In this document: positions 23,881-35,900 of the stretch, piece by piece
How the letters are laid out: each line of letters starts with the position of its first letter
Numbering within the stretch: the first letter of the stretch is position 1
NCBI RefSeq assembly: GCF_037042905.1
Contig: NC_087252.1
Span: 22,709,701-22,773,700 of the forward strand
Length of the DNA stretch: 64,000 bases
Direction: 5' to 3'
Source: Lytechinus pictus
Taxonomy: Eukaryota > Echinodermata > Echinoidea > Temnopleuroida > Toxopneustidae
The notes under the pieces: generated by a model
Databases searched by the model: none
Told to the model about the DNA's origin: nothing
The model's input: the letters and a program-made list of their open reading frames with translations, nothing else
Translations under genes and position numbers: made by a program

Positions 23881-25499
23881 TTGATCATCAGGTCTTTGAT
23901 ACCCATATTACGTAGAATCAGTAGGAGCCAATTTAAACAAGGCGAGAAAGCCGCGAGATTTTGTACCAAATCTGAGATGTCAGCATGATCATCAGCGGTT
24001 TTGAGTATCCATTGGCCTATTGAAATAACATATTTCGGTGTTTAAAAAAAATCAACTAAATTGCTATTGAATCATGTCAGCTAACATTCAAAACATGTTT
24101 GCATGGAATCACAGTAATAAAAACATTATTTCTTTGGGGCCGTTTAGCAAATCTGGAACAAACACGGCGATGTCTCAATCACATATTTCACTTACACGAA
24201 AAGATACATGTGGGACTGTAGTAAAAGATTATGGAAAATTAGCGAGATTTTTCAAACTTAAAAACACTTTCTGCATGATAATATAGTTTCACATTTTTAA
24301 GATAAGGTTTAACTGATTTAAAAATACGAGTATCGGGATAAATCTCCGTACTTACGTCGCTTTGAAAGGGAAAACATCGTGGAGATCCAATCCACCGTTA
24401 CACGGACATTGCAGGAAGATTCCCAATTGCAATGCTGCAAACCACCCGATATCATAGCCGTTCATGTGCAGGTGGATTTCGGCTAACATCCCGTCCGTCT
24501 GATACAACGACGGTCTCTTCTCCGGTCTCTCCTTTTTACATACGCGATGAAATGTGATCCACCGTTACAAATTTGGCCCGGACATCGCCCAAAACATCGG
24601 CGAACTTCGATTAATTTACATGACATTAACATTGGTTTTCAAAGCTAATCTTTTGATGAAAAGTTGCTTACTGCCTGCCCTTTATTTCTGACACATAACT
24701 TTGGAAAGAATGATTTCTGACTTTTAGTTTTTTACCACTTTACCGCCGTTACAGAAAAAAATAAACGCGGACATCGCATGTAACGGTGGTATGCGATGTT
24801 GTAGGAATGATTTATGATATGAAGCCTCTTTTCATTTGCTATCCCATTACTGTTTTGTTATTAAACAAATGTTGCTTTATCAATCATGGCCATTTGAATT
24901 TGACTAAGTTTATCTTTTAATTAGATATCTTCAACTGAAAATAACCATTTTGGATGTCACACTTGGTACCCCAAAAAAGAGTCTGGACATCATCATTTAA
25001 AGTCTCACCATCAAAAATACTTGAGGTTCAACATTTTTATTTCTGCATCAAGTAATTGCTTACATAACTGCCTTCCAACAAAACCACATTGCAACATCCA
25101 AACGCCAAACACATTTTCAGGATAAAGCCAACAATTCATAGGGAACACAAAAAAGTGCTGTTGCCCCAACCCCGTGGAATGACCCACATAGCAAGATCCC
25201 CTTCCCCTCGTTGACAAGTTGAATGAAGATAAAGCCATGCGGAAACATTCATCTCTTGGGGCCGGAAAATGACCCCCAATCTTTACCTTTTTTTCCCTTT
25301 CTTATCAACTTCTCAAATTAACCATAAATAATTCGATGATCACTCTACTCCCCCTGTCCCATTACAGTCGTAAAACTTTGCATCCCACTTGGTCTGTATG
25401 TTCATGGTCGAATGAAATCTGACCAATGAAATCATAGAAATCTCGGGAATTGCTCTTCAATCAGTGAGCTGAGTTTCGCGAGCAGACAAAGCACGTGGC

Positions 25500-25800
25500 T
25501 GTATGTACCGATGCGACAATTAGCGACATGCGATTGGTGGTTTAGTTCACCCATCTAGCCAATTAGCGAAAGGCGCATTACATAAGCACGCTTTCTTCGA
25601 CACGCCCCTGGCCCTACTATGCCTACAGTTCAGTGCACTGGCGCTGGCCGACGTAATTGCCAATCACGTTTGGCCGGACTGTATATATAAATATTCATGA
25701 GCTCAGAGTCCCCTACAAGGGGACTGCATGCGCTGGCCTAGCTGGTACGAGTGTGGTCCAGGTATGGACTTAGAAGAGTCGCCATTTTAGAACTGTGAGT
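25500..25800 (+). promoter_or_regulatory. Promoter-like segment near the right end of the hAT element
   Basis: Within about 170 bases there are CCAAT-box cores in both orientations (GATTGGT near 25532, AGCCAATT near 25557, GCCAATCA near 25658). A TATA-box match TATATAAATA follows at about 25682. Next come CpG-containing sequence and a splice-donor match ACT|GTGAGT near 25794. The arrangement suggests a promoter plus short first exon pointing out of the element. There is no transcript evidence, and no downstream exon was identified. Confidence 0.4.
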
Positions 25801-26127
25801 TACCCAATAAATCTGTCATCAGATAATCAAATTCGAGATAAAAGTTGATTCGTTGAGCGAGCTATAACTTTCATAGTTTCATGTCAAGATAGAGATAAAA
25901 TGGTTTGATGTGACAGAGGTACACGCGAGCACATGCAGTCAATCAAGTACAAATTGTCTACCGGTACGCTACGTATATACCTGAATGAACTATAGCTTTA
26001 TCAGTCTATCATTACCGAACCCCGAACCGAACCAATGTTCGGCAAATTTCTGCCGAACCTTGCCGAACCGAACCGAACCCGAACATGGCGCCTGACTTGC
26101 AGCACTAGTCTAATGATAAGAATACTA

Positions 26128-26215
26128 CTGGTACTACTACTTCTACTACTACTACTACTACTAATAATAATAATAATAATAATAATAATAGTAATAATAA
26201 TAAACACAATATATA
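26128..26215 (+). repeat. Trinucleotide microsatellite (ACT)n(AAT)n
   Basis: A run of ACT triplets followed by a run of AAT/ATA triplets. The open frames on both strands across it (poly-Leu/Ile and poly-Ser/Ile) are artefacts. Confidence 0.9.
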
Positions 26216-27100
26216 TGGAGATATAATATAATTAAGTACACATCTAGTTATTATTACTTATCATAATAATGATATCCCAATAATTAGACATGTTAGAAGG
26301 CTAATTCTGAGGCCAGTGCCCATTTCAAAATTAGAAGAGTGATATTGGCAGATGCCTACTGCCGTGACTGCCCCAAGTGCCCCTTCGCCCAGGGTGCAAC
26401 ATAAGCGCTTGCTCGATTGCCCGGGGCAAGTAAAAGTTAGAGTCGGGCAAGTGTTTTGAAGTAAAGACAAAACTACTTGCCCGAATCGGGCAAGCAAAAT
26501 TCTCACCGTGAAAAGAAATTTTACAAAGTTTCCCCATACTTCACATGCAAAAATACAGAAGAGAGAGAAAAACAAAGTTAACAACTTCCCTCAATTCAAA
26601 TTGCAAGCCAGTTTGCGACACTTTTTGTGATCTACACACAAAAACACGCACACAGAGTCAGCATACATACATGTGGCTGGTGCGCCCAGCCTCCAGCCTG
26701 TGTGGCAGGCATGCGTGCATGGATCTCCATGCTGCATGCTGTGCACACTATCCCCGATCAAACTCTGAATCAAAGTGAACAAGCTCAACATGAAAAATAT
26801 TTTTTCCAACAAAATAATCACAAAATCTGCGGGAAATTTTTTATACCTTTATGGATTCTCAGATTACTGATTTGGTGATGTGATTGGAGGAGCAAGTTAT
26901 TGAGTTTTCACAACTAGTTTCAGCCGTTGTTTTGAGTGTTGTTGTGATCGGCGTAGTGGGAAGAAAGATGCTTGCAAGTCCATGATGCCGCAATGATTCA
27001 TTTGATTTTTAAGTTTGTCAATGTTTCTCTGTGAAATTTTATTCATTTCTAAAACATAATTTTCCAACAATTTTTTAAATATATTTTAAACAAATATCAG
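26216..27100. other. Intergenic sequence with repeat remnants
   Basis: Includes a GC-richer patch at about 26,340-26,530 with repeated TTGCCCG/CGGGCAA motifs that look like part of a dispersed repeat, and a CACACA-rich patch near 26,635. I see no supportable gene. Confidence 0.5.
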
Positions 27101-27119
27101 CAAGATTTTTGTTAGATGA

Positions 27120-27900
27120 TTGCATGTTTTGTTTTGTTTCAAATTTGAGCTTTCTTCCTCTTTCTTTTCTTTTCTTCCTCCCTTCCTTCCTTACTTGCTA
27201 CCTTCCTTCTTTCTTTCTTTTCTATCCTTTCTTCATCCTTTCTTCTATCTTTCCCGCTTGCCTTTTTTTTGTTCCATCTGTCTTTCTTGTCAATCTTTCC
27301 TAGCTTTCTTTCCTGATCTTTTTTTTCTCTCTCTGTTCATTTTTCTTTCATTCCTACGTTTTCTTACATGTACTTACCTTCTTTTTTTTTTATTTCTTCA
27401 TTTTTTCTTTCCTCTAATTTTTCTTTGCTTCCTTCTCCCTTCCTCTCATTTTTTTTGTTCTTTTTTTCCTTCATTCTTCCATTATTTTCTTTTTTTTCAA
27501 TTCTCTCTTAACTTCATTCTTATTCCTTCAACTAAAGTTTCATCCTTTCTTTCATTCTTTATTTTCTTCTTTCCTTCTCTTTTCCCTTTTTTGCTATTTC
27601 CCTCCTTCCTTCCTGTTTTTCCCCTCTCTTTCTTCCTTTCAAAAATGAAGGAAATCTTTTTTCCTTCATTCTCTCTTTCATCCCTTTTTCTTTCTTTCTT
27701 TTCCCCCTTTTTTATTTCTTTCCATTCTTTCTTTCACCCATTAATTCATTTTCCCCTTCTTTCCTGTTCTTTTCTTTCCCTTTTTCTTTATTAATTTCAA
27801 AGTATGAAGGAAACCTTTTTTTCTTTCTTTGTTCTCCATTCATCTCTTTTCTTTCCTTTTTTCTTTCTCTCCTTCATTCTTTCCTTCACCCATTCGTCAG
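27120..27900 (+). repeat. About 780-bp pyrimidine tract (CTTT/CCTT)n
   Basis: Almost uninterrupted C/T with TTTC and CTTC units, broken by two short AAGTATGAAGGAAA-like or AAAATGAAGGAAA-like purine islands near 27,645 and 27,800. The 224-residue Phe/Ser/Leu open frame over it is a by-product of base composition. Confidence 0.9.
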
Positions 27901-28299
27901 ACCTGCCAACCTCTGGGAATGAAAAATTGTAATCTATGATGAAAAAAGTGTATTTTTCCCAAAAAAAGTGTATTTCATAATAATATGCGTAGCGCACTCG
28001 CTCATTGCGGCGCTCAAGCTGCATGCCAGCTAAAATGTGCACTGCTCTTGCAGATGAAAAAAAAAAATTTAAACATGTGTAGGTCTATATCTCACCCTGG
28101 TTTTAACAAAATGATTGAAAAAAAAACAAGTTACCTGAAATAACATTGATCTAATAACCATATTTGTGTAAGTTTTATGAAATAGAGACATATAGAGATG
28201 ATTTTTCTCAATAAATTACGATTTTGTAAAAATATTTTTACAAATGGCCAATCGACACTGAGGCTATATAGCTCTAGCGCACAGACTTGGCCAAATTCG

Positions 28300-28985
28300 C
28301 GCGTTATTCGCAAGTTATCGAGACCCCAATCTTCCCCAGTCCCGTGTCTAGAGTCTAAAATAAATGCACGGTGGACGCTGGGCCGGAGCTCCCTGGGCTA
28401 ACAGGCTGTGCAAAACATGAAGCCTTGCTTATTTATGTAATGTGTTATGATGACTGAAAAACAAAGACTACGCACAGAGAAAACGTTCGCCCCTAGGCAG
28501 AGTCAGAGAGTTCGTCCGCTCAACACGGTGTATTTGCCTGTGGAAAAAAACCCTGGCCTGAAATACTCTGCGAATTTTAGTGCGATATTTCGTCCGCGCA
28601 GACGCCAGACGGATTAACTGGCCGGACGTTTTCGCCTCCGACACCCGCCCTCGGGCCAACCTAACCTGCCACTCCGAGTGACCGAGGGGAAACGGCGAAG
28701 CATTTATAAACATAAACCAAAGACATGAAACTGAAAGAAGTGGTAGCATTCTGCGCCCGCGCTCGAGTTCGCGCAACGGAAGGCGTAGCTAAAGCCTATG
28801 GCTATGCAGATTGCAGTGCAGTGGAGGCAAGCGGGCCGCGGGGCGGCGCAGCGCCACGGAGCACTACGTCTACCGTACCCGCTAACAGTACCTACAACGA
28901 CCACACTCACGGTACCGTACACTGTCACAAAACAGAACTACAACACGGATTTATGTTTTCACCTCATTATCAACATCAGACTCAC
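28300..28985. promoter_or_regulatory. CpG-rich segment beside the orphan exon
   Basis: Roughly 28,300-28,920 is richer in G+C and CpG than its surroundings (for example CGCCCGCGCTCGAG and GGGCCGCGGGGCGGCGC). It lies directly downstream of the minus-strand CENATAC-like exon, in what would be its first intron. It could be a promoter island or an unmethylated repeat. Open frames here on both strands show no domain. Confidence 0.35.
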
Positions 28986-29123
28986 CTTTAAAGAAAATTT
29001 TTGCAGGATAAACACGAGACGATCTTGATGCTTCTTGCTGTATACGTGTTTTCTTCCCCGGATATCACTTTGGCGACAAATCGGACAGAAATAGAAGTCA
29101 CTTTTACCTTCTGCACCGGCCAT
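28986..29123 (-). CDS. Orphan first coding exon resembling CENATAC (CCDC84)
   Basis: A 46-codon exon starts with ATG at 29123 and ends exactly at a strong donor AAG|GTGAGT (phase 0). The product carries FCPICRQ, then GRKHVYSKKHQDRL. This matches in spacing the N-terminal zinc-finger signature of CENATAC/CCDC84, a component associated with the minor spliceosome (CPxCRQ ... GRxHVYSxKHQ). I found no matching second exon anywhere downstream on the minus strand within this window. The rest may be very distant, or the copy may be a severed gene 5' end. The call rests on my memory of the family signature. Confidence 0.55.
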
Positions 29124-29379
29124 GTTGTTGAGCCATCGCAAACTAAGCGTAGTTAGACTGTGTTTCAAACAAAATCTTTTTTTCTGCCTGCCAAATTAAT
29201 ATTACTTGAAGTATGAAAATATTAGAAAGGTTAAAATGTCATTGGAATCAATTCTAAAAATCATATTGCTTATTCAAATTTAATTAACTGGCTTAAATAT
29301 GATTATAACCAAAATCCACTGAATTGTATTTCATGACATTCCCCCAAACATGACCGGGGAATAAGACTATCCTGGACGC

Positions 29380-29510
29380 TTCGGGAGCTAGAGAAAAGCC
29401 AAAGGAGTGCACGTTGGTCGTGGTGTGTTGGGTCGTGCCGACGATCGTGATCCGTAAAAGTCAGGGGTTCGAAACCCGGGAGGCTCCTGAGACGGTTCCC
29501 TGAGCAAGGA
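29380..29510 (+). mobile_element. tRNA-like SINE fragment
   Basis: GTGGTGTGTTGGGTCGTG followed about 45 bases later by AGGGGTTCGAAACCCGGG gives A-box-like and B-box-like elements at tRNA spacing. Flanking sequence shows no closed acceptor stem. It is probably a SINE head. Confidence 0.45.
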
Positions 29511-30620
29511 ATTTTATGTTGGGACGCTTTTTCATGTCTGTCTGCAAGACAACACCAATATATCCCCAACCTCTACAAAGTAAATCCCAAAATAGGAAAA
29601 TATCGACTGTTTGGGGGATATATGAGGCCTAGCTAGCACTGGCAAATGCAGGGGGGGGGCACAGCCGGCCCGTGCCCCCCCCCCCTTTTTTTTTAAAGCG
29701 AAGCCTTTTTTTTTGCTTGTCAAACTTTTTCTTTCTTTAATTTTGGGTGAAAATTAACCTTTCTTTTTCTTTTTTTTTGCTTTCCAAATTTTTCCTCGGA
29801 AGAATGTGCTCCCCCCTTTTTTTTAAATCCTGGATCCGCCCCTGATATAATATAGCTTGTCATATAAAGACAATGATTTTCAGTTTTACCGGTAAACGGA
29901 AGATCCGTTTGGTTCTTTTACTCTTCATGCATAAAATCATGGAATTCATTTCCAAAACGGAATTCAGGTTTTTGCTGTGTATATTTTCAGTGACAAAACG
30001 GAATTTCCATTTTTAGATCAAGTTGAAACGGTTCATTACAGATTTTCAGAAACGGAAAAGACCATTTTTTTTAAACGTCCACTGTCTCTAGCCCCCCCCC
30101 CCCATCTTTTTTGTGAGGAAGCTGCAAATGTTGACCCACTCAACCTCTATAGTAGGTTTTTGGGGGGGTGTCTAACGAATAGGTCCATATCGCACCCCCC
30201 CCCCCCCCCAAAAAAAAAAAAAAAAGAATACATAAATAAAAACGATGGGAAAAAACACTGTGGCCCCGACTGCTTTCTTCCCTTAGATTTCTTTTTGCTA
30301 CGTACTCTTCTCCTCTTTATTTTCATTACTTGAAAAAACTCATATAGGGGAGGGTCGCCACCTGCCCTGCAGCACCGGGTTCCTGCGATGATGCCTAAAA
30401 ATAAAAATAAAGATTTAGAAAGATAGGCCTTTCATAACGACTAACCATGCAGGAGTTACTAAAAAGTAGTGAGGGATAGATTTCAAACAAAATTGTGCTA
30501 TATTTTTCAGCAATTTTCAGTTCTCGTTGACAAAAAATGTCAAAAATTATGTTATTCTCCTGATTTTTTTTCATTCTTTAGTCAGGGGCGGCGATCCTGG
30601 GGGCCGGGAGGGCACAGTGC
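29511..30620. other. Intergenic homopolymer-rich repeat debris
   Basis: Contains C-runs followed by T- or A-runs (29,675, 30,090, 30,197) and decayed copies of a GGATCCGCCCCTGA-type repeat end. No gene is supported. Confidence 0.5.
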
Positions 30621-31110
30621 CCCCCCCCCCACTTTTGGAAGCACTGAAAAGTGCCCTTTTTCGGCATGCACGAAAAATGCCCCCCCCCCCTCACGAATAT
30701 GTATTGTACGTGCCCCTTTCACCTGAAGAGGATCCGTTTTAGGTGTGCAAGTGCCCTTTCTCGTATATCAGTGCCAACTTTTAACAAAAATGCCCCCTCA
30801 CGTATTATGTTCTGTGCCCATTTCACCTGAGAAGGACCCTTTTATGTGTGAGCGAGTGCCTCCCTTATCTACTTGTAAGTGCCCATTCTCGAATTAGTGC
30901 CCCTTTTTATCTATAAGAAAAGTGCCCCTCACGAACGTGTTCTGTGCCCCTTTCATACCTGAGAAAGATCTGTTTTATGTCGTTAGCAAATACCCATTTG
31001 CCTACGTTTCATAATGTACGTGCCCTTTCTCGTATCAGTGCCCCTTTTTACCCAAGAAAAGTGCCCTTCACGAATGTGTTCTGTGCCTTTCACCTGAGAA
31101 GGACCCAACT
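30620..31110 (+). repeat. Degenerate minisatellite, about 130-150 bp unit, about 4 copies
   Basis: Recurring blocks are AAAAGTGCCCCTCACGAA, TGTTCTGTGCCCCTTTCACC, TGAGAAGGACCCTTTTATG and GTGCCCTTTCTCGTATCAG, in the same order in each unit. It encodes nothing. Confidence 0.75.
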
Positions 31111-34100
31111 GCGTAGCCAGGATTTCATTTTGGAGGGGGCGGTAAATGCGTGCGAAGCGTGCCAACACATACAAAGAAGAATTGCAACATTGTCATTTAA
31201 CCGCGCGAAGCGCGGAAGCAAAATTTATATATATTAATTTAGAACGAGATTCTTTTGAGAAAAAAATAAAAGAATTATTAAAACAGAAAAACCACAAAGC
31301 TACCTTTCCTCCCTTCGCTTTTCCTTTCTCCTTTCTTTATGGGCCCCTTCTTTTTATTTTCTCTTTGGGGACGTTTACTTGGAGGGCGACCGCCACCATA
31401 GGGTTAGGAACCATTTTATGCCTATATATGTGTTACAGAGTGATCCTTTGAAACAAGAAAACAATATTCTCATTACTTATGGAGGAAAAAACTTGTGAGA
31501 ATAATCCTACGTGCCTTCAGGGGCATAACAGGGGTCGGTGGCCAGGGGGGCAAGAGCCAAAAATTTCCCGGTCATATCATGGTATGAACAGGCTTAATGG
31601 TGTAATGAGGCAAAAATTTTAGAGGGCCAGATATTGCGTATCGGGCAGAATATATCTGCTTTTAAAAAGTTGCGAGAGAGCAAAAATTTTGACCTTTTTT
31701 AATACAAAAATTAGATTTTGTGATAGATTTTGACATGATATCCAGAGAATGATATATTTTACCCTTTTTTCTTTCCATTCCTTTTTATTTGGGGGGGGGG
31801 GGGGTCTGTACGCCACTGTGAACAGGAATTTTTTTTTTATGATTGTGCGTTAAGCTCTATGCGGCATGCAGTAGCGTGAAGAGTAAAAAAAAAGAGGGGC
31901 GCAGTATGCTGCATGTGCTAAAAAGCTATAAAAAAAAAGTCCCGAGCGAGCGAAGCAAGCGAGAAAAAAAGCACCTTTTCATGAGAATCTAACTTTGAGA
32001 TATTTTTGACATTATATTCAGTAAATAAAATCATATCCTACACTTTTCCTTTGCTTTTCTTTTCTCTTTTTTGTTGTTCTTGGTTGTAGAACTTTTTGGG
32101 GCCGTGGCCCAACCCTTCCATAATCATATACGGCAGTGCTGTGCGTGATGCGATCCGGGGCGGAGCCCCCGGAATTTCTTGATATCAAAGCCATTTTAAA
32201 CCTCGCAGATTGCCGCTATTTTAATCAAATCGCGGGTATTTACAGAATATAGCTTTTACACAACTCATTTATTCAACCCAGAACTTTGCATAATGAACCA
32301 AATATTTTGAGGGGGCACAAAATTAACATAGTAATGTTGGAAATTTGTAAAAAATCGCCAGCGAGCGAAGCGAGCTGGAAAAAAATTGCCTATTGAAATT
32401 AAATTCTAATTGTGTGATAGATTTTCCATTATATTCAGCAAATAACACATTTCATTGTTTCCATTCATTTCATTACGTTGTCCCTTATGATTTCTTTTAT
32501 TTACCCGTGGGTATAGAACCAAGACCCCTCCGCCTGTATGCCAGTGATTGAACGTAAAGCTTAATGTATTGAAGGGTCCCTACAGGGGGGGGGGGTCGTA
32601 GCCATTTGAAGGTTATAGATGAAGAGCCCCGGCCGTACTGAGTGGGGTCTGGGGCAGAGCCCCGGGAGCTTATTTATTTGCATAAAATTTAGCAAGCTTA
32701 TAACGCAATTGTGTGCAGTTCATTTTTCTTCCTGCTCTTTATTTTCAATCCTCGGCAGCCCGCTCGTGTTATTAAGTTCTTTTTTTTCTTGTCCCTTTTC
32801 TTCGTTTTCCAATTTAGCTTTTGGCTAATTCCATTCTACCTTCATTTCCCGTTATTGTTTGCAATTTTGTCATCTTTTAATTTATTTCCCTTTCTTACTA
32901 ATCATGCTATTGCATTACTTAGGCCTATTTCGGAATGATTTGTTCTTTCTCAAATGTTCTTTTTTCGTTCTTTTTCCGCTTTCCTTCCTTTTCCATTAAA
33001 AAAAAAAAGTTTTTTCTTCGTTTTCTTTTCACTTTTCCCTTTCCCTTTCCTTTTTCCTCCTTTCCTTTTCCCCTTTCTTTCCCTTTACCTTTCTTTCTCC
33101 CTCCCTTTTCTCCTTTTCCCGTTTTTTTATTTTCCGGTGAAATCCGCCAGGGGGCAGCTTGCCCCCCCCCCCCCACATTATTCACGACCAAGAAAAAAAA
33201 GAGAACAGGAAAGAGAGAAGGGTGAAATATGATTTATTTTCTGAATATTATGTCAAAATCTATCACAAAAATGGGATTTTCGTGATAAAAATGTCAATAA
33301 TTCTGCTCGGATACGACATTATCTAGCCCCCTTAAATATTATGGGTCATTACGCCACTGTAGATAGGACCCCCCCTTTGTTTTAAGATAGGGCCCTTTTC
33401 GAAAGAAAATTAAGGTGCCCTTTTTTCCCCGTGCCCCCCCCCCCCTCTTCAACTTCACTCCGCCGCCCCTGCCTTTAGTTCTTTTCTTTTATTCTCCTTG
33501 TAAATATGTTTTCTCCTATATGCTCTATATATTTCATTTTTGCCCTCCCCCCTCTTTGGTCTCCCTGATCGCCATTGGTAGCACAAACGCACAAACTAAA
33601 TAAATTAGGCTGTAGATTTATGCAACAGATTCGGTAATTAAACACCCTTTTGTAGATTTAAATCATGCTGGTGACAACTCCGCTATGCTGGGGGCAAGGT
33701 TATACGTGGGGTGGGGAAAATATAAGAAAATGTGAAAAATAATGAATTTTCAAGCGTCTTTGGTTGTGGCATTGGAATAAAATAGTTACCATGGTAACTA
33801 TTTTATATGCCACAACCGAAGACGCTCAGGCTGATGCACAGTTGACGCTGCCAATGTCAAAACTTTGAAGGGGCGCAATTAATTCCTCCCCAATAATTAA
33901 GCAGCATCGGATTTCGAGGCAAAGATTTGGCACTGGCTATCTGGCTCGATCTGGGCACAATTTCAATCTGCTTTTCCAGGATATGACACTTTTCATTAAG
34001 TTTAGCACCCCAATCCTCTGAGGGATCTCCGATAAACAGTTTTTCATATTTTGTTGGCAATATCACTGAAGTGTTTTTGAGGAAGCAATATATGATTTTC

Positions 34101-35900
34101 ACACTGGGGGAGGGATCGTTATGCTTTTGAGTTGACCCCCCCCCCAATTAACAAAGGGACCGGGGGGGGGTTCTCACTGAAAATAATCAACTATTTAAAG
34201 AAAATTTAAAACAATTTAGGCCCGGGAAAAAGGACAAGAACTCGAATAAGAATACGACCAAATAATTATTATCATTATGACTCGTTATTACCCGGCTAAA
34301 GCCGGGGTAACAGCGCTACTGTCAGTGACTGTACTAAAACTGCTAGTGATGTAGATAGTGGAAAATCCGAGAGTTTTGAAGCTGACACAGCTGAAACGCG
34401 TTTAAAGGGGGTATTTTTTTTTCAGTTTTGGATGCGGGCCGCGCATGCAGGGTATGAAAATCACAATTTTTTTAAAGGTGGTTTTGAAAGACTGGTCAAT
34501 GGTCAATTGCGGGGTCAAGTAACGTATTTAGGGTATATTTTTTTTCCGAAGCTTTTTTGTAAAGCGGACTAGCCAAACGTGTATAGGGCCATATGTTTTT
34601 CCCCAAGCTTTTTCCCCGGGGCTTTTTCCTCCTCGTTTCTAAAATGTGTTCGGGCCCAAGACAAATCTTGTTTGTGGGTCGTATTCTGGCGACAATTGGT
34701 TTAGGGGCCAAAATATGTAAAGCCCGCGAAAAAACTTGTTTACGGGTGTTTGGAAATAATTTGGTCACGCATATGTACAGCAATACATTTGACTGCCTCC
34801 CGCACCCCCCCGGGTTTACAATGCATAAAATCGTCTTGATTATAGGCATAATGAAAAGATAAAGTCGGGACTATACGTATCATAGGATAGGAAACATATA
34901 GGCACTCTTTACGTAGGCCTACAATTAAGTTGACTCATAAAATTTGAAAGTCGTCTTTTAGTTAGGTAACTATACAGTCCAAAAGTTTGATTTTAATTCT
35001 CTGAGCCCTATTACCATAGTAATTGCCATCCGATGGAAAAGTATATAGTTGGCTTTAATTCAGATGAAAAGGGCCCCCATAACAACAGTTCAGGCTGCGG
35101 TGCCGTAAGAGCTAGAGCTAGAAAGAAAAATAAAGGCGTTATATATTACTTGCCAGTCTTATACCAATTAAACCCCTGGCGCGGTGATTTAGCTAGCCTA
35201 TATAATTTGGTTCGGTTTCTGGATGGATGTCTGAAAAGATAATTAATCAGAAATGGGCGGGAAATTTACTCAACCTGTTATTGGCCCGGCCAGCGGCCGC
35301 CGCCCCATGCAGGCCTAGATATAGGCCGCCCTATATAGACACATATCAGATTAGATTTTAGTTTTAAAAAAAGATGGGTGCATGTATGGCGCCAATGAGA
35401 GTTGGAGATCACTTCAGCACTATAAGAAATTTGTAGGCCTAATAATCACGGGAGTTACTGTCACTCCTTTATATAATACAGTCGACCGGCTATATAGAAT
35501 AGGCCTGTCAATATAGTGAACTAGCTATATAGGCTTTTGTCAGAAAGAGTCTGGATTTTTTAATTGCCAAAGACCCCGGCCAAATAAAATTAATGTTGCT
35601 GAAGTCATATCCCCAATAAGCTACTTTTAATCCACCAAGCTGCACTGGAAGGTATTAGGCCTAATGACAATCCGCCCTAAAAGTAATGTTTTACCAAGGA
35701 GTTTTTACCCATGGAGGTTTGATGTAGGTATCTGGGCCTCAGTCTGTACCAGCTGTCTGCATCTCCCCAACGAAACCCTCGGCCCAGATCCATTCGAACA
35801 ATATATTTGCAAAGTTCACCGGGGAAGTGTGCGTTGCACACAGACGATACGTAAGGTACCGGTATGTGTATTGGATATTCTAGCCATGCAATGCTGAAGG
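31111..35900. other. Intergenic repeat-rich region
   Basis: Holds several decayed retro-element-like pieces. They are marked by GCGTAGCCAGGATTTC (31,112), GCGAGCGAAGCAAGCGAG (about 31,947), GAGCGAAGCGAGC (about 32,360), GGGGCGGAGCCCCCGG (about 32,158) and GGGGCAGAGCCCCGGG (about 32,651). There is a second pyrimidine tract at 32,940-33,130. The open frames are low-complexity. I see no supportable gene. Confidence 0.55.
33755..33826. repeat. Perfect-centre palindrome
   Basis: AGCGTCTTTGGTTGTGGCAT and its complement flank a symmetric centre TAGTTACCATGGTAACTA. The arms are about 33 bases long with a few differences. It may be a tiny foldback element or a cruciform-prone site. No gene overlaps it. 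Confidence 0.8.

Larger units (their letters stand above)
20506..25188. mobile_element. Nested 4.7-kb transposon with GGGTCATTCCA ends
   Basis: The left terminus TATGGGTCATTCCATGGGG and the complement of the right terminus, TGTGGGTCATTCCACGGGG, match over about 28 bases. They are flanked by the 5-bp repeat TAGCA (20501-20505 and 25189-25193). Inside are at least eight copies of a CCACCGTTACACGGACATC-like motif and a 390-bp tandem duplication. One possible terminal coding exon lies on the minus strand. I cannot assign a superfamily. Confidence 0.75.
19634..26107. mobile_element. hAT-type transposon, 6.5 kb, carrying a nested element
   Basis: The ends TAGTGCTGTAG and CTTGCAGCACTA are short inverted repeats, flanked by GTCTAATG on both sides. 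Dense subterminal repeats of the CCGAACCGAAC type lie inside each end (19,648-19,738 and about 26,016-26,086), a common layout for hAT transposase binding sites. About 4.7 kb of the length is a second transposon (20506-25188), so the original hAT copy was near 1.8 kb and non-autonomous. No hAT transposase motif was seen. Confidence 0.82.

Noticed and set aside
27120..27794. A 224-codon Phe/Ser/Leu frame
   Set aside because: It lies entirely in a pyrimidine tract; composition alone explains the open frame.
28725..28991. An 88-codon Ala/Arg/Thr-rich frame starting MKLKEVVAF
   Set aside because: It lies in a CpG-rich patch with other frames open on both strands; there is no motif and it overlaps the splice donor of the opposite-strand exon.
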